A DNA stretch of 64,000 bases, taken from NCBI GenBank assembly GCA_016931715.1, contig JAFGEF010000017.1:1-64000 (forward strand). Direction: 5' to 3'. This DNA comes from Sedimentisphaerales bacterium (GTDB taxonomy: Bacteria > Planctomycetota > Phycisphaerae > Sedimentisphaerales > Anaerobacaceae). This document shows, in pieces, positions 38,909-48,566 of this stretch. Every line of letters starts with the position of its first letter. The stretch's first letter is position 1. The translations under genes were made by a program, and so were the position numbers. Below the pieces are notes generated by a model. The model saw only the letters and a program-made list of their open reading frames with translations. It was not told the origin of the DNA and searched no databases.

Positions 38909-39489
38909 AATACCCCCTTCGTACTTGGCACGTCAGAACCGCGAATTTTTATCGCTGCACTCAATGCCATGCCAAGCCCTTTGAAAATAGCTTCCGCTAT
39001 GTGATGACTGTTCGTGCCGTAAGGTACGTTTATATGAAGATTGAACCTGCCGTTATTTGAAAAACTTCGCAGCATTTCTTCGAGGCACTCGACATCGAAA
39101 TCCCCGATTTTGTTTGTCCTGTACTCAACATTATAAACGCACGCCGCCCTGCCCGACAAATCGACCGAGACATTCGCCAGCGCATCTTCCATAGGCACAG
39201 AACTGGAACCATAACGCACGATACCCTTTTTACCGCCGAGCGCTTTGAGAAGACCTTCTCCAAGGCATATTGCAATATCTTCTACGGTATGATGAGCGTC
39301 AACCTCGAGGTCACCTTTCGCTTTCACAACCAGGTCTATTCCGCTGTGCTTGCTCAAATGTGTAAGCATGTGGTCGAGAAAACCGACGCCCGTATCGATT
39401 TCATACCTGCCTGTCCCATCAAGGTTCATCTCCACGTGAATATCGGTTTCGTTAGTTTTCCTGTCTATCTTTGCAATTCTATCATCCAT
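38905..39489 (-). CDS. hisB: Imidazoleglycerol-phosphate dehydratase
   Basis: 'DTGVGFLDHMLTHLSKHSGIDL', 'DAHHTVEDIAICLGEGL', 'NSHHIAEAIFKGLGMAL'. Confidence 0.97.
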   Translation of the reverse strand: MDDRIAKIDRKTNETDIHVEMNLDGTGRYEIDTGVGFLDHMLTHLSKHSGIDLVVKAKGDLEVDAHHTVEDIAICLGEGLLKALGGKKGIVRYGSSSVPMEDALANVSVDLSGRAACVYNVEYRTNKIGDFDVECLEEMLRSFSNNGRFNLHINVPYGTNSHHIAEAIFKGLGMALSAAIKIRGSDVPSTKGVL

Positions 39490-39524
39490 AACAATACCCT
39501 TTTACAACTGTCCGCCAAACCAGT

Positions 39525-40580
39525 TCAGGCGGACTTAATTGCCAGAATTTCCTTCATGGCTGCTATTAATTTGTCATTCTGCTGCGGTTTTCCTACTGAA
39601 ATTCTCAGATTATTATCAATACCCGGATATGGGAAATATCTTACGTAAATATTTTTCTTTTTTAGTTCCTCATAAATTTTCGAAGCACTGCTGTTTCTGC
39701 ATTCGGCAAAAACGAAGTTTGAAGAACTGTCCGGAACCTTAAAACCAAGACTTCTTAACTGTTCCGTCAGCCTTGCTCTTTCAGATTTTATTTTCTCGAT
39801 ATTTGTTTTGAAATACTTCTGGTCTTTTATTGCTTCGGCTGCAAGTGCAATCGCTATCGAATCGACATTATAAGAATCCTTCACTTTTATCAGGCCTTCT
39901 ATCAGGTCCGGCTGTGCTATTGCGTAACCAAACCTCAATCCCGCCAGAGAGTATCCTTTGCTCAAAGAACGCAGAATTATTACATTATCGAAATCCTTAA
40001 CCAGAGCAGTACAATTTTTTTCGGCATAATCGACATAAGCTTCATCGACAAGCAGTACGCCGGTAATTTCATCAGCCAGCGAAGCCAGTTCTTCCGTATT
40101 AATAAAGCTGCCGCTTGGAGCGTTCGGATTACATACGATAGTTAAAGAAGCATTAGTCGCCGCCAGCTTTGCAGGCAGGTTAAACTCCTCGTCGAAAGGA
40201 ATTTCTATCACCTGGCAATTCTGAATTTTGGCAAGGACGGGATAAAGTGTATATGTCGGAACCGGATAAGCGGCCGGCCGATTCTCGTCGCAAAATGCCC
40301 GAAAAGCCAGGTTCAGCAGGTCATCACCGCCGTTGCAGCACATAATATTTTCAGCAGAAACACCATTCAGCTCTGCAGCCGCCTCGCGAAACTTGTTTCC
40401 GAGAGGGTCGGGATACCGCCGCAATTGCTCGGCTGTAATTTTGCCAAGCATTTCCATCACTTTTGGCGACGGCGGAAACGGATTTTCATTGGTATTCAGC
40501 TTGATTACATCTGTCTGTTTCGGCTGAAAACCAGGCTCGTAACCTTTTAATTTCTCTATATTTTCACGAAAATAACTCAT
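39525..40580 (-). CDS. hisC: Histidinol-phosphate aminotransferase
   Basis: 'KLNTNENPFPPSPKV', 'LLVDEAYVDYA', 'ILRSLSKGYSLAGLRFGYA'. Confidence 0.95.
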   Translation of the reverse strand: MSYFRENIEKLKGYEPGFQPKQTDVIKLNTNENPFPPSPKVMEMLGKITAEQLRRYPDPLGNKFREAAAELNGVSAENIMCCNGGDDLLNLAFRAFCDENRPAAYPVPTYTLYPVLAKIQNCQVIEIPFDEEFNLPAKLAATNASLTIVCNPNAPSGSFINTEELASLADEITGVLLVDEAYVDYAEKNCTALVKDFDNVIILRSLSKGYSLAGLRFGYAIAQPDLIEGLIKVKDSYNVDSIAIALAAEAIKDQKYFKTNIEKIKSERARLTEQLRSLGFKVPDSSSNFVFAECRNSSASKIYEELKKKNIYVRYFPYPGIDNNLRISVGKPQQNDKLIAAMKEILAIKSA

Positions 40581-40594
40581 AAACCACCAATATC

Positions 40595-40680
40595 GTCATT
40601 GCGAGACGTCTGAAAGACAACGCGGCAATCTGCAATCGTACGCTCTGAGATTGCTTCGTCGCTGCGATTCCGGCAATGAC
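40595..40680. repeat. Dispersed 'gtcattgc...gcaatgac' palindromic repeat
   Basis: gtcattgcgagacg...ccggcaatgac; related to 43568-43622 and 62240-62270. Confidence 0.8.
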
Positions 40681-41000
40681 GTGTTAAATAATACGCAATA
40701 AGATAAGATTATAAGATATTTTGCCAAAAGTGAAAGAGAAGATTTTAGGATAAATCAAAACATACTTCGGAAAGGAAATATTGAATTTGATAATTTTTTC
40801 TTTTTAAACCTAAAATACTATCTGCACAAGAGTTACGCAGGCGGCAATTTATTATTTTACTTGTGGATTTTACAAAACCATTCGTGTAAAATAATTGCTT
40901 CGTAAATATAAATGAATAGGCTGTTTTGCATTAGTGAATCTTTATCTGACAAAAGTTTTTAAGGATGAAGATTTCACGACATCTTTGAAAGGAGAAGAAA

Positions 41001-42542
41001 ATGAAAAATTCTGTTTTCGCAGTCCTCGCATTATGTTTTCTCTCATCAATTTGTACAGTTGCCGCGCAGGGAAATACACAACCGGCTCAAACGCGCAGGC
41101 CGGATGTTATCTATGTCCCTACACCGCAAAATGTAGTGGATAAGATGCTCGAACTGGCACAGGTCAAAAAAACCGACCTTGTTTATGACCTTGGCTGCGG
41201 CGATGGACGAATCGTGGTTACCGCCGCGAAAAAATACGGATGTAAGGCTGTGGGTTACGATATTGATCCTGACCGTATAAAAGAATCAAATGATAACGTA
41301 GCCAAAAACAATGTCTCTGACCTGGTAACGATAAAGCAGCAGGATATTTTTACGCTTGATTTAAGTAATGCAAATGTTATTACTTTATATTTGCTGCCAA
41401 GCCTGAATGTAAAGCTGATTCCTCAACTGGAAAAGCTTAAACCAGGCTCCCGGATTGTCTCGCATGATTTCGATATGGAAGGTGTTATACCTGACCAGGT
41501 AGTAGAAATTAAATCCGAAACTGGTTATGTTGAGCATACGATTTACTTCTGGACTACACCTTTGAAAAAACAATTGCGTGAGCCGGACGTAATTTATGTT
41601 CCCACGCCGCAGGATGTTGTCGATAAAATGCTTGAACTTGCCCAGGTTAAAAAGGATGACCTGGTTTATGACCTGGGCTGCGGAGACGGACGCATTGTAG
41701 TAACTGCCGCAAAAAAGTACGGATGCAAAGCAGTCGGATTTGATATTGATCCCAACAGGATTAAGGATTCGCTTGATAATGTGGCAAAGAACAATGTCTC
41801 TGACCTGGTTTCAATTGTACAGCAGGATATTTTTACCCTTGACCTGAGCAACGTGGATGTTGTGACACTTTATCTGCTTCCAAGCCTTAATGTCAAGCTT
41901 ATTCCCCAGCTTGAAAAACTCAAGCCCGGTGCAAGAATTGTCTCTCATAGTTTTGACATGGAAGGAGTTGAGCCGGACAAGGTTGTGACTGTTAAACCGA
42001 ATGATTCGAACTGGGAGCATACTGTTTATCTCTGGACTGCACCGATAACTAAATATCGCAAGCCGGATATACTTTATGTTCCTACACCGCAAAATGTGGT
42101 TGATAAAATGCTTGAAATGGCAAAAGTCAAAAAAACAGATTTGCTTTACGACTTAGGCTGCGGCGACGGACGAATCGTAGTTACCGCCGCACAGAAATAC
42201 GGCTGCAAAGCTGTTGGTTACGATATCGATCCCAATCGAATTAAAGAATCACGGGATAATGTCATAAAGAACAACGTCTCTGACCTGGTTATGATAAAAC
42301 AACAAGACATTTTTACACTCGACTTAAGTAATGTAGATGTTGTGACGCTTTATTTACTGCCGAGCCTGAATGTTAAGCTGATTCCGCAGTTGGAAAAGCT
42401 CAAACCCGGCTCGCGGATTGTCTCGCACGATTTCGATATGAAAGGCGTCATACCCGATGAAGTAATCACAATGACTCCCGGCGATGTCTATGGCGACCAT
42501 AAAGTATATCTATGGACTACGCCGCTTAAGAAGGAGAAATGA
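41001..42542 (+). CDS. Exported protein with three tandem SAM-dependent methyltransferase domains
   Basis: Signal 'VFAVLALCFLSSICTVAAQ' and three copies of 'PDVIYVPTPQ.VVDKMLE.A.VKK.DL.YDLGCGDGRIVVTAA.KYGCKAVG.DIDP.RIK'. Confidence 0.93.
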   Translation: MKNSVFAVLALCFLSSICTVAAQGNTQPAQTRRPDVIYVPTPQNVVDKMLELAQVKKTDLVYDLGCGDGRIVVTAAKKYGCKAVGYDIDPDRIKESNDNVAKNNVSDLVTIKQQDIFTLDLSNANVITLYLLPSLNVKLIPQLEKLKPGSRIVSHDFDMEGVIPDQVVEIKSETGYVEHTIYFWTTPLKKQLREPDVIYVPTPQDVVDKMLELAQVKKDDLVYDLGCGDGRIVVTAAKKYGCKAVGFDIDPNRIKDSLDNVAKNNVSDLVSIVQQDIFTLDLSNVDVVTLYLLPSLNVKLIPQLEKLKPGARIVSHSFDMEGVEPDKVVTVKPNDSNWEHTVYLWTAPITKYRKPDILYVPTPQNVVDKMLEMAKVKKTDLLYDLGCGDGRIVVTAAQKYGCKAVGYDIDPNRIKESRDNVIKNNVSDLVMIKQQDIFTLDLSNVDVVTLYLLPSLNVKLIPQLEKLKPGSRIVSHDFDMKGVIPDEVITMTPGDVYGDHKVYLWTTPLKKEK

Positions 42543-42551
42543 GTTTATTCT

Positions 42552-43457
42552 ATGGATAAATGGATAATTACTCGCAGAGAGTTTATGAAATCATCTGCAA
42601 TTGCCGGTATTTCAGCAGCGACGCTTTCCGGCTGTTTTCAGCAATCCGACTCGAAAAAAAGTGTGCGTTTCGGAATAGTTACTGATTCTCATTATGCCGA
42701 TACAGATATGAGAGAGAACCGGTACTACCGTGAATCTGCTGACAAAATGGCTGAATGTGTCAATTTGATGAACGACCAGAAGGTCGATTTCCTGATAGAG
42801 CTGGGTGATTTCAAAGACCAGGATAATCCGCCGGTCGAGGAAAGAACTATTTCGCATCTTCGGACCATTGAACAGGTTTTTCAGAAATTCAATGGCCCGA
42901 AGTATCATGTTCTCGGGAACCATGATGTTGACAGCATTTCAAAAGAGCAGTTTCTTGAAAATATAACGAATACGAAAATACCGGCCCGGTCAACATATTA
43001 CAGCTTCAACTGCAAAAGTATTCATTTTATTGTGCTTGACGCGAATTTTCTCGCAGACGAAACTCCCTACGACCATGGCAATTTTAGCTGGACTGATACT
43101 TATATCCCAAAAGCTCAGTTAAACTGGCTCACACAAGACCTCGCTAAATCCCAACTGCCAGCGATTGTATTTTGCCATCAGCAGCTTGGCGGCGAAAGCG
43201 GTACATGTGTTCGCAATGCAAAGGAAGTCCGTGATATTTTACAGAAATCGGGCAAGGTTCTCGCTTCCTTTGACGGCCATGAGCATAACGGCGGCTACAG
43301 ATTCGTCGAGGGAATACATTATTATACCTTAAGAGCTGTTGTGACCAATTCAGGTAAGGAAAACAGTGCCTATGCCATTGTCGAGGTCCTGCCCGATAAA
43401 AATATCATTGTTACCGGCTACTGCAAAGCACAAAGCATGGATTTTTCCATAGCCTGA
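42552..43457 (+). CDS. Calcineurin-like metallophosphoesterase with Tat/lipoprotein-like signal
   Basis: 'TRREFMKSSAIAGISAATLSGC', 'FGIVTDSHYADTD', 'ELGDFKDQ', 'HVLGNHDVD', 'FDGHEHNGGY'. Confidence 0.9.
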   Translation: MDKWIITRREFMKSSAIAGISAATLSGCFQQSDSKKSVRFGIVTDSHYADTDMRENRYYRESADKMAECVNLMNDQKVDFLIELGDFKDQDNPPVEERTISHLRTIEQVFQKFNGPKYHVLGNHDVDSISKEQFLENITNTKIPARSTYYSFNCKSIHFIVLDANFLADETPYDHGNFSWTDTYIPKAQLNWLTQDLAKSQLPAIVFCHQQLGGESGTCVRNAKEVRDILQKSGKVLASFDGHEHNGGYRFVEGIHYYTLRAVVTNSGKENSAYAIVEVLPDKNIIVTGYCKAQSMDFSIA

Positions 43458-43567
43458 CAATTTTTTCATCGCTGTTTCAATTGCTTTCTTGCAATTCCCA
43501 CGCTGGCGGATATAAATATATTCTTACGGCTGCCAAAGCAAAAACTTTGACAAGCGTACACAATGTT

Positions 43568-43622
43568 CTTCTGTCATTGCCGGGAAGCCAACAGGCTGAC
43601 GAAGCAATCTCAGAACGTGCAT
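43568..43622. repeat. Dispersed 'gtcattgccggga..gacgaagcaatctcaga' repeat
   Basis: Similar to the reverse complement of 40640-40680. Confidence 0.7.
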
Positions 43623-43665
43623 TTTCCTTTTTGTTTATGTTATTCTGTAAAGAAAGGCTTTATTT

Positions 43666-46600
43666 ATGATGATATCGTTTTTTCGTCGCTCTAAGCTGTG
43701 GGCGATTGAAGAAAAATCCTTGCTGCGGATTCTGCGTCAGAAAGTATCTCCCGAAATTAAAAATGTTGAACTCGAAAGGAGATTTCTTGTCGATTCAGTC
43801 CGGCCGCTGTCAAACGATGAGCAGGACAAGCTCAAATGGCTCCTGAAAGAAACGTTCGAGCAGGAATTATTCGATGAGCAGTCTATGCTCAAAACTCCTG
43901 TTTTAGAAGTCGGGCCAAGACTTGCGATAGTTACTCCGGGCAGCACAAACGCTGTTTCTATTTGTTCCGCCTGCGGGCTGGATTCCATAAAAAGAATCGA
44001 GCAGACAAGACGCTTGTCCATACAGATGGCAAACAACGCCGCTATTTCGCAGGAGCAGATTGATAAGATATATGCGATAGTTCACGACAGAATGACAGAA
44101 ATGCCCTATTTGGAAGTGCCTTCGACTTTTGAGCATGATGCACAACCAGAACCCATAAGACTAATCAACCTTCTGGAAAATGGAATCGATGTACTCAAAC
44201 AAGCCAATGAAACGCTCGGACTTGCTCTTGATAAACAGATGATGGAGTATGTCTTCGGTCATTACAGTAAAATCGGCCGCAACCCAACAGATGTCGAATT
44301 GTTCATGTTCGGCCAGCTCAACTCCGAGCATTGCCGCCATCATTTATTCAACGGCAACTTTGTTATTGACGGCAAACGAATGAAAAACAGCCTGTTCGAC
44401 ATGGTAAAATCGACTACAAAAGCTAACGCGGGAAACATCACTGTAGCTTACAAGGACAACGCCGCTGTTACTTTGGGCAGACCTGTCAAAATGTTCTATC
44501 CGTCCGACCCGGTAAATCCATCACTTTTCAAAACCAAGCAGGCTAACATAAGCGATACATTCAAGGTCGAGACTCATAATCACCCGACAACCGTCAGCGC
44601 ACATCCCGGCGCAGGAACTGGTCTGGGCGGCAATATACGTGACATTCAGGGCGTGGGCAGAGGCGGAACCGTCCTCGGCGCACTGGCAATTTATAACGTT
44701 GCGAATCTTCTCATCAGCGGCTACGAACTGCCATGGGAAAAAGAATACGCGCCACATCCATCGCGTTTCCAGACGCCGCTCGAAATCATCATCGAAGCCT
44801 CGAACGGAGCCAGCGACTACGGCAATAAGTTCGGTGTCCCGCTCACTACAGGCTCATGCACATCATTCGAGCTGATTATCGCCGGCGGCGAGCATTACGG
44901 CTGGAAAAAAACCTGCATGGTCGCGGGAAACTGGGGAGTTATAAATGAACAGCACGCGCATAAAAAAGAACTTAAAAAAGACTTCATAATCGTCCAAATC
45001 GGCGGAGACAGATACCCAATCGGACTAGGCGGCGGCTCCGGCTCGAGCAAGGACGCAGGAGGCCAGCAGGCAGACCTCGATTTCGATTCCGTACAGAGAG
45101 CAAATCCCGAAATGGAAAACCGCAACGAATCCGTAATACGTGCCTGTGCTGAACTTGGAAGCAAATCGCCGATTGTCAGTATGACAGACCTCGGCGCAGG
45201 CGGCGAATGTGTCGCCCTGCCGGAGATTGTCGATCCCTACGGCGCGAAATATGAGTTGAGAAATATTCCATGCGGCGATAAAACCATGAGCGTACTTGTC
45301 TATTGGTGCAACGAGTCGCAGGAAAGCATGGTAATGATTATCAAAAAGCAGTCGCAGGGAATTCTCGAGCAGATTTGCAGAAGAAACCGCTGCCCGATGT
45401 ACATCATCGGCACAGTTTCAAACGACGGCCAACTGATACTTACAGACAAGGACGCACCGCAAAACGCACCGAGAGAGCAGAAAGTCCCTATCGATTTGGA
45501 CATGGAATTTCTGCTTGCGAATCTGCCTGAAATGAAAATCGAATGCAAGAGCAAGGCTCGCAAACTGAAGCCTTTGAAATTGCCGAAGAATTTATCTGTC
45601 TGCGATGCTCTCGATAGAGTTCTTCGCCTGCTTAAAGTCGGCTCCAAACATTTCCTCACAAGGAAAGTTGACCGTTCAGTCGGAGGCTTGAGCGCTCGTC
45701 AGCAAACAGTCGGTCCGCTCCAGCTTACAATTGCGGATTGTGCCGTAACTGCAAGGAGTTTCTTTGAAACGACAGGAATTGCCACAGCGATAGGCGAGCA
45801 GCCTGTCAAAGGTCTCATCGAAACGCAGGCCGGCGGAAGGATGAGCCTCGCCGAAGCACTTACAAATCTGGTCTGGGCTCCGATAGAAGATTTTTCTTCG
45901 ATAAATTTCTCAGCGACATGGCAATGGCCATGCAAGCAGCCGGGAGAAGACGAGCGGCTTTATAAAACTGTGAAATCAACAACGGATTTATGCAAATCTC
46001 TCGGCCTGCGAATACCGGTCGGAAAAGATTCTGTTTCCATGACTGCATGGACAACGCTAAATGGCAAAAAACATCCAATAAAGTCACCCGGCTCGGTTCA
46101 GATAGTAAGCTGTGCCCCATGTTCAGATATAACAAAGGTCATCACTCCTGATATTAAAAAACCGTCCGAAAGCGTGTCGCGGGCATCTTGCCCGCGTATT
46201 CGAGGACGGGACGCCCAAGACACAAGCGTTCTGATTATGCTTGACCTTGCAGGAGGCAAAAAACGGCTTGGCGGCTCGGCTCTCGCCCAGGTCTATGAGC
46301 AGCTTGGCAATGAAACTCCCGATGTTCATTCAGCAAAACTATTGAAAAACGGTTTTGAAGCAGTCCAGAAATTAATAAAAGATGGTCTCATTCTTTCAGG
46401 CCATGATGTTTCCGAAGGCGGCCTTGTCACATGCCTGCTTGAAATGGCATTTGCAGGCAACTGCGGCCTCGATATAGACATAACTAAAATCTCAAACAAC
46501 GTTCTTGCATCGCTTTTCGCAGAAGAATCAACGCTCGTATTCGAAGTTCCTGAGAGCAATCTGAAAGAGGTCGAAAAGAGCCTCAAAAAATTCGGCTTCA

Positions 46601-47661
46601 AGTTCGACATAAATGCTTTCGTTCTCGGCAAGGCAACTGTCGAGCATCAAATTATAATTAAGCATAAAAACAAAGAAGTCCTCTCTGCCGACATGAAGCA
46701 ACTGCGTGACATATGGCAGGACACTTCATTCCGGCTCGATATGCTTCAGGCTAATCCTGACTGCGTGCAGGCTGAGCGCAAAGTCAATTACGACCGAAAA
46801 GGATTGAACTTTAGTCTTTCCTTCGAGCCTGCTCCCACTCCGAAGGAAAAGTTAAATTCCAGAAACAAGCCGAAAATCGCTGTTCTCCGCGAGGCAGGTA
46901 CAAACGGCGCACGAGAAATGGCGGGAGCGTTCTACGCCGCAGGCTTCGAGACGTGGGATGTCACTATGGCGGATATCGCCGAAGGCAGAATAAGCCTGAA
47001 AGATTTTCGAGGCATAGCGTTCTCCGGCGGTTTCAGCTTCGCGGACACTCTCGATGCGGGCAAAGGCTGGGCGGGCGTTATCCAATTCAACGATAAGATT
47101 CGCAAAGAATTCGATGCCTTCATCGAGCGAAACGACACGTTCTCTCTGGGCGTCTGCAACGGCTGCCAGGTAATGGCTCTGCTCGGCTGGATTCCCTGGC
47201 GAGGGATAGAGCTTTCACATCAGCCGCGCTTCGTGAAAAACGAATCGGGAATTTTCGAGTCGCGTTTCGTCTCAGTGAAAATCGAGCCGGGTCCGTCAAT
47301 CTTTCTAAAGGGAATGGAAGGCTCAAGACTCGGTATCTGGGTCGCTCACGGCGAAGGACGATGCTTCTGGCCCGATGAAAAAATACTCGAGCAGGTTACA
47401 AAGAACGAACCGGGACTTGCACCGATACGCTACGTCGATGATTCCGGCGAACAAACTGAAGCCTATCCATTCAATCCGAACGGCTCGCAGTTAGGCATTA
47501 CCGCCCTATCGTCTCGCGACGGCAGACACATGGTTCTCATGCCCCACCCGGAAAGATTATTCAATCTCTGGCAATGGCCATATTTACCTGATGATTGGAA
47601 AAACCTGAAAGCCTCACCCTGGCTCAAACTCTTCCAAAACGCCAGAGTTTGGTGTGAATAA
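43666..47661 (+). CDS. purL: Phosphoribosylformylglycinamidine synthase (large PurL with glutamine amidotransferase domain)
   Basis: 'NSEHCRHHLFNG', 'FKVETHNHPTTVSAHPGAGTGLGGNIRD', 'LGVCNGCQVMALLGWIPWRG', 'PHPERLF'. Confidence 0.97.
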   Translation: MMISFFRRSKLWAIEEKSLLRILRQKVSPEIKNVELERRFLVDSVRPLSNDEQDKLKWLLKETFEQELFDEQSMLKTPVLEVGPRLAIVTPGSTNAVSICSACGLDSIKRIEQTRRLSIQMANNAAISQEQIDKIYAIVHDRMTEMPYLEVPSTFEHDAQPEPIRLINLLENGIDVLKQANETLGLALDKQMMEYVFGHYSKIGRNPTDVELFMFGQLNSEHCRHHLFNGNFVIDGKRMKNSLFDMVKSTTKANAGNITVAYKDNAAVTLGRPVKMFYPSDPVNPSLFKTKQANISDTFKVETHNHPTTVSAHPGAGTGLGGNIRDIQGVGRGGTVLGALAIYNVANLLISGYELPWEKEYAPHPSRFQTPLEIIIEASNGASDYGNKFGVPLTTGSCTSFELIIAGGEHYGWKKTCMVAGNWGVINEQHAHKKELKKDFIIVQIGGDRYPIGLGGGSGSSKDAGGQQADLDFDSVQRANPEMENRNESVIRACAELGSKSPIVSMTDLGAGGECVALPEIVDPYGAKYELRNIPCGDKTMSVLVYWCNESQESMVMIIKKQSQGILEQICRRNRCPMYIIGTVSNDGQLILTDKDAPQNAPREQKVPIDLDMEFLLANLPEMKIECKSKARKLKPLKLPKNLSVCDALDRVLRLLKVGSKHFLTRKVDRSVGGLSARQQTVGPLQLTIADCAVTARSFFETTGIATAIGEQPVKGLIETQAGGRMSLAEALTNLVWAPIEDFSSINFSATWQWPCKQPGEDERLYKTVKSTTDLCKSLGLRIPVGKDSVSMTAWTTLNGKKHPIKSPGSVQIVSCAPCSDITKVITPDIKKPSESVSRASCPRIRGRDAQDTSVLIMLDLAGGKKRLGGSALAQVYEQLGNETPDVHSAKLLKNGFEAVQKLIKDGLILSGHDVSEGGLVTCLLEMAFAGNCGLDIDITKISNNVLASLFAEESTLVFEVPESNLKEVEKSLKKFGFKFDINAFVLGKATVEHQIIIKHKNKEVLSADMKQLRDIWQDTSFRLDMLQANPDCVQAERKVNYDRKGLNFSLSFEPAPTPKEKLNSRNKPKIAVLREAGTNGAREMAGAFYAAGFETWDVTMADIAEGRISLKDFRGIAFSGGFSFADTLDAGKGWAGVIQFNDKIRKEFDAFIERNDTFSLGVCNGCQVMALLGWIPWRGIELSHQPRFVKNESGIFESRFVSVKIEPGPSIFLKGMEGSRLGIWVAHGEGRCFWPDEKILEQVTKNEPGLAPIRYVDDSGEQTEAYPFNPNGSQLGITALSSRDGRHMVLMPHPERLFNLWQWPYLPDDWKNLKASPWLKLFQNARVWCE
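46171..46231. repeat. Palindromic repeat inserted in-frame in purL
   Basis: gtgtc GCGGGCatcttGCCCGC ... gacac; encodes 'SVSRASCPRIRGRDAQDTS'. Confidence 0.75.
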
Positions 47662-47677
47662 ACCAAAAAACGTAGGG

Positions 47678-47750
47678 AGGGGTTCTACCCCACCTTTTCC
47701 TTACAAATCACGAATTAATAAATCGGTGGGGCAAGCCCCACCCTACCTCA
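47678..47750. repeat. Dispersed 'ggtggggcaagccccaccctacc' repeat pair
   Basis: gtagggaggggttctaccccacc ... ggtggggcaagccccaccctacc. Confidence 0.75.
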
Positions 47751-47753
47751 TAA

Positions 47754-48566
47754 TTATTTGTATATTTTCAGATTCGGCAGAGCTTTTTGCAATTCATCAA
47801 CCTGCTGGTCCGAAATATTATTACAATCTCTTATATAAAACTCTCGCAGATTGGTTAATCCTTTGATAGGATCAAGATTTGAAATCTTGGTATAACTGAC
47901 ATAAAGTGACTGCAGATTTTTCAGGTTTTTGACGAGTTTGATTTCAAAACTTTTTATATTATTAATACGAAGAATTTCAAGTTTGTTTAACTTCTTTATA
48001 TATTTAAGGTTGGGTATCTGGATTTGTCTCGTTAATTGTTCACTTCCAAGTGAAAACTCTTTAAGATTTTTAAATGATAAAAGAGGTTTCAAGCTTTCAA
48101 TATCAGTATTATGAATTTTGAGTATTTGAAGTTTTTGAAGATTTGTAAGAGGGCTTAAATCAAGCACGCCCCAGTCCGGTTGTTTTATAATTCGACAAGA
48201 TACAAGAAAAGCTTTCCCCGTAGGTAAATCCGGTTGCGGCACTTTAATATTTTCGAGATATAATTTCTGAAGATTGGGAAATTTCATAATGTACTTGATA
48301 TGAGAGAGCGTTTTGTTACTAATCTCAAGTTCAGTTATTTTTACAAAGTCATCTTCTGTAAGTTCCAACCAGTCTTTATTGAGCGTTTTGGCAACCGCCT
48401 GACGAATAAAAACCTCTTCGCCCGGGATAGGCTCATCAAGATGGACATTAGAACCCCACGTTAAAAATCTGTAAATAAATACTGCAATAACAACACAAAG
48501 AAAGATAACAGCAGCAATTATGCATTTTGAACGAGATGTTTTTATTTGAGTGTAATTCATATTCAT
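47754..48566 (-). CDS. Membrane-anchored SDS22-like LRR protein
   Basis: TM 'CIIAAVIFLCVVIAVFIY', LRR units, C-terminal 'NISDQQVDELQKALPNLKIYK'. Confidence 0.85.
   Translation of the reverse strand: MNMNYTQIKTSRSKCIIAAVIFLCVVIAVFIYRFLTWGSNVHLDEPIPGEEVFIRQAVAKTLNKDWLELTEDDFVKITELEISNKTLSHIKYIMKFPNLQKLYLENIKVPQPDLPTGKAFLVSCRIIKQPDWGVLDLSPLTNLQKLQILKIHNTDIESLKPLLSFKNLKEFSLGSEQLTRQIQIPNLKYIKKLNKLEILRINNIKSFEIKLVKNLKNLQSLYVSYTKISNLDPIKGLTNLREFYIRDCNNISDQQVDELQKALPNLKIYK

Noticed and set aside
43481-43669. 62-aa ORF before purL
   Set aside because: Contains dispersed repeat sequence and overlaps the purL start; no independent support.
43737-47666. Numerous antisense ORFs inside purL (and similar antisense ORFs in ruvB, purA, cysS etc.)
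   Set aside because: They shadow strongly supported genes on the other strand and have no recognisable domains or start context.
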